Shown piece after piece: positions 9,201 to 16,267 of a stretch of 64,000 nt of DNA. Within the stretch, counting starts at the first letter, position 1, and each line of letters opens with the position of its first letter. Origin of the DNA: Undibacterium cyanobacteriorum (GTDB lineage Bacteria > Pseudomonadota > Gammaproteobacteria > Burkholderiales > Burkholderiaceae_D); assembly GCF_031326225.1 (NCBI RefSeq), contig NZ_CP133720.1, positions 1,550,001-1,614,000 on the forward strand, given 5' to 3'. The translations under genes were made by a program, and so were the position numbers. The notes beneath the pieces are model-generated. The model saw nothing but the letters and a program-made list of their open reading frames with translations, ran no database searches and was not told where the DNA came from.

Positions 9201-9709
9201 AACGGGCCTTAGAAGCCCATCTGAAACGACGTGGTATTGATCTCAAGACGGAAGAAACTAAAGAAGAAACGAAAGAAGAAATTTCGGCGGCAAGGGCAGA
9301 GAAAGAGGATGGACTAGCGGAGCCAGCGACGCTTTCTCTGTATTTTGATCCGAATCGCTTCATGGCATTTTGTGAGGGCAACCCTAGCTATCGCACGACA
9401 TTTATCGGTTTGATCAAGAATATGATTGCCAAAGGTGAGTCGCAATACCTTCAAGGGCGGGAAGCATGGAGTGCCGGCAACATCGATGAAGCGGCACGCG
9501 CTTTTCACACGATGCGCGGTTCATTGGGAACATTGGGAGCGACAGCTTTTGTTGGTGTTTCGCGCGAATTGGAAGGCGCATTGAAGGCGAATGATGCGCA
9601 AACGGAGGAAGGGCAGCAGAGGGTAGAAAAGTTATTTCTCGAAATCAAACAAGTGCTCGACTTAACCATTTCCGAGGCGCAAGCTTGGCTCAATCAGCAA
9701 GTTGATTGA
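6221..9709 (+). CDS. Hybrid sensor histidine kinase (Cache-HisKA-HATPase-REC-REC-Hpt)
   Basis: A 1162-aa membrane phosphorelay kinase starting with GTG. An N-terminal helix (about 8-28) and a second (about 387-405, VALAIALAAVASVFAIW) flank a periplasmic Cache-like sensor of some 350 residues. A HAMP-like linker and coiled coil lead to HisKA, with phospho-His501 in MSHEIRTPMNG. The HATPase N-box is near 614-618 (NLVSNAVKF), with DSGIGIP and GGTGLGL following. REC1 has IDDH and Asp787, but the usual Thr/Ser-Ala after beta-4 is replaced by CG (FIMCGK). REC2 is canonical (VDDN, Asp935, AMTA, SKP). The Hpt His is 1096 in FHTMRGSLG. The order matches the BarA/GacS class. No cognate regulator is adjacent, and the sensed ligand is unknown. 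A clear Shine-Dalgarno sequence is lacking. Confidence 0.93.
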   Translation: MKTFRLKLFLPLAVGLLVLLPALLITWFSYRSAQRTAVEAAHGVMIQASLRASDAADNDLAEPSRLMDFFSSYGDAVGGEPDPRNFTSMDRFEEVAWGAMRGMRLVKFVSYAPISGGYRAIDVYEDDALPQVLVQNPNEARRTHYRSTKPLDRRQNDGTDRTEYIPQQRPWFAAALAAADKDGRGVDRRAWTDVYPSFSRNQLQIGHTIVVRNEKREIAGVLALDVAFRSLSESLQNLQISPNAIAFIVDKNGAIVASSTKEDIVGSIEVPRILAENANTSLIRDAMRNLPEAMRLSRKDADLLASKKLSNKPSQDKRCPPQSACVNFDFMQGDQLILAHALRLNQSGVNSNNSRRADVNFPDWRLVIAAPAEDFSYVIRERSQRTVALAIALAAVASVFAIWFARRLNSSISAIAAATVRLGQGNLERDFLKTNFAEFRQISNELENTAEVLQQARNDLLAQNALLEERVSERTKDLEHQTEQALQAANAKAAFLATMSHEIRTPMNGVIGMTDLLSGTELSAEQRDYVDTIRSSGDALLTIINDILDFSKIESGKMSLEREPLSVQTVIEESFALVAGSANQKDLELLYEIEDAVPHLILGDVTRVRQIVLNLVSNAVKFTERGEVMVSVKMQERPRGSQLLIEVRDSGIGIPEDRIDSLFAAFTQIDAATTRKYGGTGLGLAISKRLAGLMGGDIELRSELGRGSCFTVSIDAHPVSEQESQITLSSEALSAKAVLLIDDHAEALRIYRQRLESWGMQVQSVQTMPQLDEVLQAGHDFDVVMIDSHMPAIDGIVLGKRLKQTTQLQNTPFIMCGKHIDSREQSTQDVFDHYLLKPVKEQGLLDALRALLIDTDDTEPSPSTNASTVGMQSLGQKFPQKMLIVDDNPTNRKVASMMLERLGYQARTVNDGREAVDAVMAAESARMGYDIVWMDLHMPNLDGLDATKIIRRAAITQPSIIAMTAAAMHGDREMCLQAGMDDYVSKPLEASQLQRALEAHLKRRGIDLKTEETKEETKEEISAARAEKEDGLAEPATLSLYFDPNRFMAFCEGNPSYRTTFIGLIKNMIAKGESQYLQGREAWSAGNIDEAARAFHTMRGSLGTLGATAFVGVSRELEGALKANDAQTEEGQQRVEKLFLEIKQVLDLTISEAQAWLNQQVD

Positions 9710-9799
9710 ATCTGCATCACTATTTGCATTGAATGGCTTCAGGATTGCCAATCATGCATCACTCGGGAGTCCCTCAGAAAACGCGCAGCAGGCCTGCGG

Positions 9800-9805
9800 T
9801 ATAAT
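9800..9805 (+). promoter_or_regulatory. Possible -10 element of rlhA
   Basis: A perfect TATAAT lies 35 bp before the rlhA start in a short spacer. At the proper distance upstream there is no good -35 hexamer, so this is only a candidate promoter. Confidence 0.4.
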
Positions 9806-9839
9806 CGCGCTTTTAAGATTTTCCTAGAGCTGGTCTGCT

Positions 9840-11801
9840 ATGAGCTTGCGTAAGAACGAAATTGAATTATTGTCACCTGCGAAAACGGTGGAAATCGGTC
9901 GTGAGGCGATATTGCATGGCGCTGATGCCGTGTATATCGGAGGTCCTTCGTTTGGCGCGCGCCATAATGCCAGCAATGAAGTGAGTGAAATCGCCAAATT
10001 AGTCGAATTCGCACATCGCTACCATGCCCGCATTTTCGTGACATTGAATACGATCTTGCATGACAGCGAGCTGGAGCCCGCGCGCAAATTGATTCACGAG
10101 TTTTATGATGCAGGCGTCGATGCCTTGATCGTGCAAGACATGGGCATCATGGAACTCGATATTCCGCCGATTCAAATCCATGCGAGTACCCAGTGTGATA
10201 TTCGTACGCCAGCCAAGGCGCAGTTTTTGGGCGCCTCCGGTTTTTCGCAATTAGTGTTGGCACGTGAGCTGACTTTGGAACAAATCCGCGCAGTAAAAGC
10301 AGCGACCGAAACGCCGCTCGAATACTTTGTGCATGGCGCTTTGTGCGTGGCATTTTCTGGCCAATGCTATATCTCGCACGCCAAAGATGGCCGTAGCGCT
10401 AATCGTGGCGATTGCTCACAAGCTTGTCGTTTGCCATACACCTTGAGTGATAGCCAAGGGCGCGTGGTGGCCTATGATAAGCATTTGCTGTCGATGAAAG
10501 ACAATGATCAAAGCGCGAACTTGGAAGCGTTGATTGATGCCGGTATTCAATCCTTGAAGATTGAAGGGCGCTACAAAGACATGGGCTATGTGAAAAATAT
10601 CACGGCGCATTATCGTTTATTGCTCGATGAGATTTTAAAGCGTCGACCTGAATATTTCCGAGCATCGAGTGGTCAATCGCAAATCACGTTCACGCCCAAT
10701 GTCGATAAGACTTTTCACCGCGGTCATACGACTTACTTCGCCAATGGTCGTCTTGAGAATATCGGCGCCTTTGATTCCCCCAAATTCGTTGGCCTACATA
10801 TTGGCTATGTCACGCAATTGGGTAAGGATTGGTTCGAACTCGAAACCAATGATGATTTGGCCAATGGCGACGGTTTAAATTACATGCAAAAACGCGAAGT
10901 CGTGGGTTTGCAAGCCAATGTGGTCGAGCGTAAAGGACAAAACGAAAACGGAACCATTTGGCGTGTATTCCCGAATGAGCGTATGTCGGAGCTGGCGAGC
11001 CTCAAAGTCGGTATGTCGGTACATCGTAATCGCGACCAGCAATGGGAAATGGCATTAACCAAGAAATCAGCTGATCGTAAATTGGGCTTGTGGATGAAGC
11101 TCACTGAAACTGGTAATGGCTTGCAATTAGACTTAAACGACGCTGATGGCGTTGCGAGTTCAGTGCAGGTGAGTTTGCAACTCGAGCCTGCTCAGCAAGC
11201 TGAGAAAGCCTATGCAGCGATTCAAGAAGCCTTGGCGAAGTTAGGCAATACCATGTTCTACGCAGAGCAAATTGATGTGAAGTTGTCACAAGCGTGGTTT
11301 ATTCCAACTTCAGTGATGAATGGTCTACGTCGTGATGCAGTGGCTGCACACGAGCAAGCACGTGTGCAACAGTGGCAGCGTCCCCTACGGACTGCCGAGC
11401 AAGAACCGCCAGCGGTTTATCCAGAAACCAGCTTGAGCTATTTGGCCAATGTGTACAACGAAAAAGCACGCGCCTTTTATCAACGTCATGGTGTGCAATT
11501 AATTGCTGCGGCGTATGAGGCGCATGAAGAGCCAGGTGAAGTGCCATTGATGATTACCAAGCATTGCTTGCGGTTCTCGTTTAATCTCTGCCCTAAGCAA
11601 GCCAAAGGCGTGACTGGCGTGCAAGGGCAAGTCCGCGCCGAGCCGATGACGCTGGTCAGCGGCGATGAAAAATTCACGCTGAAGTTCGATTGCAAGCCCT
11701 GCGAAATGCATGTCATGGGCAGCATGAAACCACACATCTTCAAGTCAGCGCCACCAAGCACCGTGGAAATTCCTATGGTGTTTCATAAAACGCGACCGTA
11801 G
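9840..11801 (+). CDS. rlhA: 23S rRNA 5-hydroxycytidine synthase (U32 family)
   Basis: A 653-aa peptidase-U32 family protein, the same length as E. coli RlhA (YdcP), which hydroxylates C2501 of 23S rRNA. The N-terminal barrel contains ELLSPAKT, GADAVYIGGPSFGAR and VTLNTILHD. The family signature appears as EYFVHGALCVAFSGQC, followed by GDCSQACRLPY, supplying conserved cysteines thought to be needed by U32 proteins. The long C-terminal part (about 430-653) separates it from the shorter TrhP (about 450 aa). The last codons run straight into a REP-like repeat, and the stop TAG lies within that repeat. The gene is apparently monocistronic, with TATAAT 35 bp upstream. Confidence 0.88.
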   Translation: MSLRKNEIELLSPAKTVEIGREAILHGADAVYIGGPSFGARHNASNEVSEIAKLVEFAHRYHARIFVTLNTILHDSELEPARKLIHEFYDAGVDALIVQDMGIMELDIPPIQIHASTQCDIRTPAKAQFLGASGFSQLVLARELTLEQIRAVKAATETPLEYFVHGALCVAFSGQCYISHAKDGRSANRGDCSQACRLPYTLSDSQGRVVAYDKHLLSMKDNDQSANLEALIDAGIQSLKIEGRYKDMGYVKNITAHYRLLLDEILKRRPEYFRASSGQSQITFTPNVDKTFHRGHTTYFANGRLENIGAFDSPKFVGLHIGYVTQLGKDWFELETNDDLANGDGLNYMQKREVVGLQANVVERKGQNENGTIWRVFPNERMSELASLKVGMSVHRNRDQQWEMALTKKSADRKLGLWMKLTETGNGLQLDLNDADGVASSVQVSLQLEPAQQAEKAYAAIQEALAKLGNTMFYAEQIDVKLSQAWFIPTSVMNGLRRDAVAAHEQARVQQWQRPLRTAEQEPPAVYPETSLSYLANVYNEKARAFYQRHGVQLIAAAYEAHEEPGEVPLMITKHCLRFSFNLCPKQAKGVTGVQGQVRAEPMTLVSGDEKFTLKFDCKPCEMHVMGSMKPHIFKSAPPSTVEIPMVFHKTRP

Positions 11802-11876
11802 GTTGGCGCTGAGCAAAGCGAAGCCCAACGTCAATCATCAAACAGCACCGGACGCGGGGCTTTGCAGCCCAGGTTA
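11798..11876. repeat. REP-like element at the 3' end of rlhA
   Basis: Begins GTAGGTTGGCGCTGAGC, runs into AAGCGAAGCCCAAC, and ends with a hairpin-like GGGGCTTTGCAGCCC and GGTTAC. It matches the units at 12529-12844 but is more diverged in its right half. It overlaps the rlhA stop codon (11799-11801) and lies upstream of the RAYT gene, as expected for a RAYT-associated repeat. Confidence 0.85.
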
Positions 11877-11895
11877 CAAAATAACGTAACACAAA

Positions 11896-11944
11896 AAAAG
11901 TAATCTATTTTATTATCAATAAGAATATAAAATAAATTACTTTT
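11896..11944. repeat. Large AT-rich palindrome before the RAYT gene
   Basis: AAAAGTAAT (11896-11904) plus ATTTTAT (11907-11913) pair with ATAAAAT (11927-11933) plus ATTACTTTT (11936-11944), giving 16 pairs with one 2-nt mismatch and a 13-nt loop. It ends 28 bp before the RAYT start and upstream of its GGAGGG ribosome site. It could act as a transcript-end hairpin for rlhA or restrain RAYT expression; the sequence alone does not decide. Confidence 0.75.
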
Positions 11945-11972
11945 ATGGCTTGGGCTATTTGCGGAGGGAGAA

Positions 11973-12500
11973 ATGAAATATCGTCGGGTGAAACAGAAAG
12001 GCGGTACCTACTTCTTTACTTTGGTATTAGCTGACCGATCGAGCCGACTGTTGCTAACAAATATCGAGTATCTTCGAGAAGCTATTCGCAAGGCAAAAGA
12101 AAAGCATCCTTTCGATATTCTCGCCATCGTTATTTTGCCGGATCACTTGCATACGATTTGGCAATTACCTGAGGGCGATTCTGACTATGCGATGCGGTGG
12201 TCACTCATCAAAGCATCATTTACCCGCTCAATTCCAAGAGGCGAAACAATTAGCCAGAGTCGAAGCAAAAAACGCGAACGCGGCATTTGGCAGCGTCGAT
12301 ATTGGGAACATCTCATCGTGGACGAAATTGATTTGGAAAACCACATGAACTACATTCACTTTAATCCTGTAAAACATGGACATGTGTTACGAGCCTCCGA
12401 TTGGCCATTTTCATCAATTCATCGAGAGATCTCGCGTGGAAACATTCTCCCCGATTGGTCGTACCTTGCAAGCGATGAGGGGTTGCAAATAAACGAGTAA
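11973..12500 (+). CDS. REP-associated tyrosine transposase (RAYT)
   Basis: A 175-aa protein of the Y1/HUH transposase family. The HUH metal site is seen as PDHLHTIW (about residues 56-63), and the nucleophilic tyrosine lies in the helix MNYIHFNPVKHG (about 127-138), both typical of RAYTs. The N-terminus YRRVKQKGGTYFFTLVL fits the family. The start has GGAGGGA seven bases upstream. REP-like repeats flank it on both sides, and further copies lie 30 kb away. RAYTs are single-copy domesticated enzymes thought to move or process REP hairpins rather than themselves. No terminal inverted repeats of a classical IS are seen. Confidence 0.92.
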   Translation: MKYRRVKQKGGTYFFTLVLADRSSRLLLTNIEYLREAIRKAKEKHPFDILAIVILPDHLHTIWQLPEGDSDYAMRWSLIKASFTRSIPRGETISQSRSKKRERGIWQRRYWEHLIVDEIDLENHMNYIHFNPVKHGHVLRASDWPFSSIHREISRGNILPDWSYLASDEGLQINE

Positions 12501-12528
12501 AAGAAAGAAATCAATCATGTGTTGAGTT

Positions 12529-12844
12529 GTAGGTTGGCGCTGAGCAAAGCGAAGCCCAACATCGATGATCAACCAGCATCGGACGTTGGGCTTTTCAGCC
12601 CAACCTACACGTTATGTCTCATGAATATTCAATCGGACTCCTCGACGTAGGTTGGCGCTGAGCAAAGCGAAGCCCAACATCAATGATCAACCAGCACCGG
12701 ACGTTGGGCTTACCAGCCCAACCTACACGTTATGTCTCATGAATATTCAATCGGACTTCTCGACGTAGGTTGGCGCTGAGCAAAGCGAAGCCCAACATCA
12801 ATGATCAACCAGCACCGGACGTTGGGCTTACCAGCGCAACCTAC
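12529..12844. repeat. 118-bp tandem REP array (2.7 copies)
   Basis: Three REP units start at 12529, 12647 and 12765, exactly 118 bp apart. Each unit of 80 bp (12529-12608, 12647-12726, 12765-12844) starts GTAGGTTGGCGCTGAGC and ends in a hairpin, TTGGGCT-4 nt-AGCCCAA in the first unit, followed by CCTAC. The first two are followed by a near-identical 38-bp spacer. Differences between copies are a few point changes, so the amplification is recent. The array lies just downstream of the RAYT gene and before the bidirectional terminator. Confidence 0.92.
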
Positions 12845-12857
12845 GGAATACGACAAT

Positions 12858-12891
12858 AAAAAAACCGACGCACTTAGGCGTCGGTTTTTTT
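12858..12891. terminator. Bidirectional rho-independent terminator
   Basis: CCGACGC (12865-12871) pairs with GCGTCGG (12878-12884) around a 6-nt loop, flanked by seven A on the left and seven T on the right, so it works in both directions. It ends the leftward dipeptidyl peptidase gene and insulates it from the REP array. Confidence 0.93.
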
Positions 12892-12912
12892 GTTTCTACT
12901 TCACAGCAAGTT

Positions 12913-15105
12913 TTACAGATTCTCTTGCAAGAACTTCCATTTCGCTTTTTGCAAAGACCAATTCAACCAAGGATCCACCACGCCATGACCTTGTGCTGGG
13001 TAGAGTTGCAAGCTGTATTCCTTATTACCCTTGGCCAGTTCATCGATGAACATGATGGTGTTTTGTGGATGCACGTTATCGTCCATGGTGCCATGCATAA
13101 TCAAAATTTTGCCACTCAAATTCTTCGCTGCTTTCAAAGAAGAACCTTTGTCGTAACCTTCTTGATTATCTTTCGGTAAGCCCATGTAGCGTTCCGTGTA
13201 AATGCTGTCGTACAAACGCCAATCAGTCACTGGGGCACCGACGAAGCCGACTTTCCAGGCCTTGGTGTGCGTCATCGCGTAAGATGTGAAATAACCACCA
13301 TAGCTCCACCCGTTCAATGCAATGCGATCCATGTCGGCGAAGCCTTGCTGGCGCAACCAATCCAAACCATCTAGCTGATCTTGTAATTCGAGTTGACCTA
13401 GCTTCTTGTGAATCGGCCATGCACTAGAAACGCCTTTGTTGCTGGCGCTTTGATTATCCATGACCCACACGATGTAACCTTGTTGCGCGAGGAAATGGTA
13501 ATACAGGTTCGTGCTCCATTGATCACGTACTTGCGGTGCCATCGGACCTGCATACAAGTGTTGGTAGACCGGATATTTTTTCGTGGCATCGAAATTCGGT
13601 GGCAAGAACAAAACGCTTTCCATCAAGAAGCCATTGCGTGATTTCACTTGCTGATGCTTCATGGTTGCCAATTGCAGCTCTTTGTACTTTGCTGGCAAAC
13701 CATGATCATCCACCAATTTCACTTGCGCGCCTGCATCGGTGAACAACGCTTGTTTTGGTGTTTGCGTCATGCTCGACCAAGTATCGAGGAAGTGTGTGAA
13801 GGTTTTGTTCCAACGCACCATGTGCGTACCTTTTTCTTCGGTCAAGCGCTTCATTTCGCTGCCGTCGAGTTTGATGCTGTACTCGTCGTTGCCAATCGGG
13901 TTGCGTTCATTGGCGGCGAACAGGACTCGACCTTTGGCTTCATCGACGCCATGCACTGCGCGGACATCCCAATCACCTTGGGTAATGGCGTTGACCAATT
14001 GGAAGTCTTTGTTGTAGCGATAGATGTGGTGGTGGCCGGTGCGGCTGGATTCCCACAGGAAGCCGCCATCCTTTAAGAAATGCGGTAATGGCAAACGTTC
14101 GGTCCATGCTGGGCTAGTTTCTTTCACCACGGCTTGGCTCATGTATTTGGCGTCATAGATGCGCAAATCCAACCAGGTCTGTACGCGGTCTTGCCATGAG
14201 GCCATCAAACGGCCATCCGGTGTCCAATCAACTTGGACGATCAAAGTTTCTTTGCCAGGATAAGGATCGTGTGTCCACGTGACTTTGCCTTTGAGATCAA
14301 CCACGCCGAGTTTGGTGATTGGGTTTGGATCACCGGCTTTTGGATAACGCGTGCGATCTGTCTTGACAGGCTGCGCGTGGTCACCTGACAAAGTGTAAAC
14401 CGGCACTTTAGTTTCGTCGAAGCTTAAGAACGCTAACTTTTTGGAGTCAGGTGCCCAACGGAAGGCACGGAAGTCACCGCGACCATAGACTTCTTCTTGA
14501 TACACCCAATCCAAACGACCATTGAAGACGGTTTCGCTACCACCGGTTGTCAAGCGTGTTTCTTTTGCCGTGGCGACATCTGTCACGTACATGTCGTTGC
14601 CTTTGAGGTAGGCTACTTGCTTATTGTCTGGAGAGAGCAGCGCCTCGTCTTCTTTTTGTTCTGGTGTATGTGTTAATTCGCGAGCTTTATTCGCCCCGAG
14701 GTCGAGCAACCAGATATCGTTTTTATAGGTGAAGATATAGGCTTTGTTTTCCGGTTTGATGCGAGCGCCGAGTTGATCTGCCAACTTCGCAGCCTCTTTT
14801 TCATCAATCTTCGCGGCTTTGAGGATGGCCAAAATATTGCCGTCCGCTGTTAAAGCAGTTTTTTCCCAAGTCGTTGGATTCACCACGAACAGCTCAGCTA
14901 CACCTTTATTGACTTTTGATTCGATCAAGCGATTTTGATTGTCCCAAGATAAACGTGTGAGTGGTGCGGAATTGAAATTGACGCGCTCATTTGGATGATA
15001 AAGCATTTCCAAAGTCAATTTGCCATCGCCAGCATAGGCATTGGCGGCGATACCGGTCACGATCGTGGTGGCGATCAGACTTAGATTAAAAGTGTGTTTC
15101 AACAT
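12913..15105 (-). CDS. Dipeptidyl peptidase IV family (S9B) protease
   Basis: A 730-aa exported serine peptidase that would release dipeptides, typically Xaa-Pro or Xaa-Ala, from peptide N-termini. A signal peptide begins at ATG 15105 (cleavage near ANAYA-G), with a clear GGAGGA upstream. The N-terminal beta-propeller (about 40-470) carries RLDWVYQEEVYGRG, the double-Glu motif that anchors the substrate amino terminus in DPP IV enzymes. The C-terminal hydrolase has nucleophile Ser601 in GWSYGGY, acid Asp675 or Asp676 in HGTMDDNVH and His707 in GHGV. It ends at a strong shared terminator and seems monocistronic. With the M1 and M16 enzymes it suggests a peptide-scavenging lifestyle. Confidence 0.93.
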   Translation of the reverse strand: MLKHTFNLSLIATTIVTGIAANAYAGDGKLTLEMLYHPNERVNFNSAPLTRLSWDNQNRLIESKVNKGVAELFVVNPTTWEKTALTADGNILAILKAAKIDEKEAAKLADQLGARIKPENKAYIFTYKNDIWLLDLGANKARELTHTPEQKEDEALLSPDNKQVAYLKGNDMYVTDVATAKETRLTTGGSETVFNGRLDWVYQEEVYGRGDFRAFRWAPDSKKLAFLSFDETKVPVYTLSGDHAQPVKTDRTRYPKAGDPNPITKLGVVDLKGKVTWTHDPYPGKETLIVQVDWTPDGRLMASWQDRVQTWLDLRIYDAKYMSQAVVKETSPAWTERLPLPHFLKDGGFLWESSRTGHHHIYRYNKDFQLVNAITQGDWDVRAVHGVDEAKGRVLFAANERNPIGNDEYSIKLDGSEMKRLTEEKGTHMVRWNKTFTHFLDTWSSMTQTPKQALFTDAGAQVKLVDDHGLPAKYKELQLATMKHQQVKSRNGFLMESVLFLPPNFDATKKYPVYQHLYAGPMAPQVRDQWSTNLYYHFLAQQGYIVWVMDNQSASNKGVSSAWPIHKKLGQLELQDQLDGLDWLRQQGFADMDRIALNGWSYGGYFTSYAMTHTKAWKVGFVGAPVTDWRLYDSIYTERYMGLPKDNQEGYDKGSSLKAAKNLSGKILIMHGTMDDNVHPQNTIMFIDELAKGNKEYSLQLYPAQGHGVVDPWLNWSLQKAKWKFLQENL

Positions 15106-15256
15106 GGTTCCTCCAAATATTTTTTCTTAGGCGTAAAGAAGATCAAAATTTAATTCTTGTTTGGGATTTATGCAAAACAGGCGCTGGCGTTGTTGCGTTC
15201 GCCGAACTACCTCTATCCTACAAAATGCAGACGTCTTAAGACTGCGGCGACGCGTA

Positions 15257-16243
15257 TTAGTTCAATTTTTTGAGGCTAGAAACGATTAGGGGCTGCAACT
15301 TTTCTTTGATTCTTTCTTGTTTGCTTTCATGCACATTGACATACAAAGCTTGCAAGAAGGCCTTGAGATTGTGCCGTCTTGCTAAACTCGCTTGCGTGTT
15401 CATCGGTGCGGCATTGGTGGATCCTTGTATTAATTTTTCAAACCACGCCTGCCATGCTGCATCGTCGAGCGGTGACCGTAATGCGAGAAAAAATACCGGG
15501 GCCATCATGCGTTCAGGCTCGCCAAAGATGTAGAAGTGCTGTTCATTGTTGATTTGCGTGGCAAGTGCCTGCAAGATTACTTGATGCTGTTCCGCCTTGA
15601 GCTGCGGATTGAGCGCCAGTTGCAACATCCAATCGGCTCCATGCGCGACACCATGACGCCAGCCTTCTTTCTCATCGAAACCACGATAATCTTTGACCCC
15701 ACTGAGAAACTGCGCTGCCGCGTTGACCATGTCGCTACGCTCTTGTTCGGTCATGAAGGCTTGTAAGCGATCAACGCGCACCACTTCTGCTAAGGTCAGA
15801 GCCGCGAAGGGTTTGCTGAAGTCAGCGTTGGGCGACGCTTGAGTGTCTGCAATTTGTGTGAGAAGTTTCTGTGAAATTTTTCGGACGGTAGCTGTATCGA
15901 GTAACTTATTGCGCATCCAAAACGACAGTGCTTCAAAAGCGATTTCGTCACGTAAATGCGGGTTGGGTGAGGCTAAGCAGGATAGTAAAGCGAACGCGAG
16001 CTGTTGCCGTTTCGCGTCGACTTTAAGGTCGTGCTTTATTTCGCCTTTGATATCGCCCTTGAGTTCCCATTGTTTCTGCTTGAGCTCTTGTAAGGAAGCT
16101 TCACTATAACCAGCAGGAGGGCATGATTGGGCATAGCTTGGAGAACTCAAAGCACTGAGAATCAGGCAGCTCATTGAGAGCAAGATGTGCGGAAGACGAT
16201 GCAGGGAGCTTGGTTTCAATTTATTTGTGAATTGCGCCAACAT
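15257..16243 (-). CDS. Exported DUF2785 family protein
   Basis: A 328-aa protein. ATG 16243 is chosen because AAGGAG sits 6 bp upstream; TTG and ATG codons slightly upstream are poorly spaced. The N-terminus is a signal peptide (cleavage near SYAQ-S). The body is helical and includes LRDEIAFEALSFWM, FAALTLAEVVRVDR and the motif DEKEGWRHGVAHGADW, which I associate with DUF2785, a family of unknown function. The His/Asp-rich GWRHGVAHGAD segment might bind a metal, but no reaction is known. It follows waaA by 24 bp on the same strand, so it is probably cotranscribed with it. Confidence 0.7.
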   Translation of the reverse strand: MLAQFTNKLKPSSLHRLPHILLSMSCLILSALSSPSYAQSCPPAGYSEASLQELKQKQWELKGDIKGEIKHDLKVDAKRQQLAFALLSCLASPNPHLRDEIAFEALSFWMRNKLLDTATVRKISQKLLTQIADTQASPNADFSKPFAALTLAEVVRVDRLQAFMTEQERSDMVNAAAQFLSGVKDYRGFDEKEGWRHGVAHGADWMLQLALNPQLKAEQHQVILQALATQINNEQHFYIFGEPERMMAPVFFLALRSPLDDAAWQAWFEKLIQGSTNAAPMNTQASLARRHNLKAFLQALYVNVHESKQERIKEKLQPLIVSSLKKLN

Positions 16244-16267
16244 CGTCATCTCCTTCAATGGTTTGTT

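Noticed and set aside
11973..12500. Complete insertion sequence around the transposase
   Set aside because: No terminal inverted repeats or target duplication; the HUH/Tyr motifs and flanking REPs identify a single-copy RAYT.
12529..12844. Possible CRISPR array (regular repeats with spacers)
   Set aside because: Repeats are 80 bp and spacers are near-identical to each other, the reverse of CRISPR; no cas genes are present. It is a REP array.
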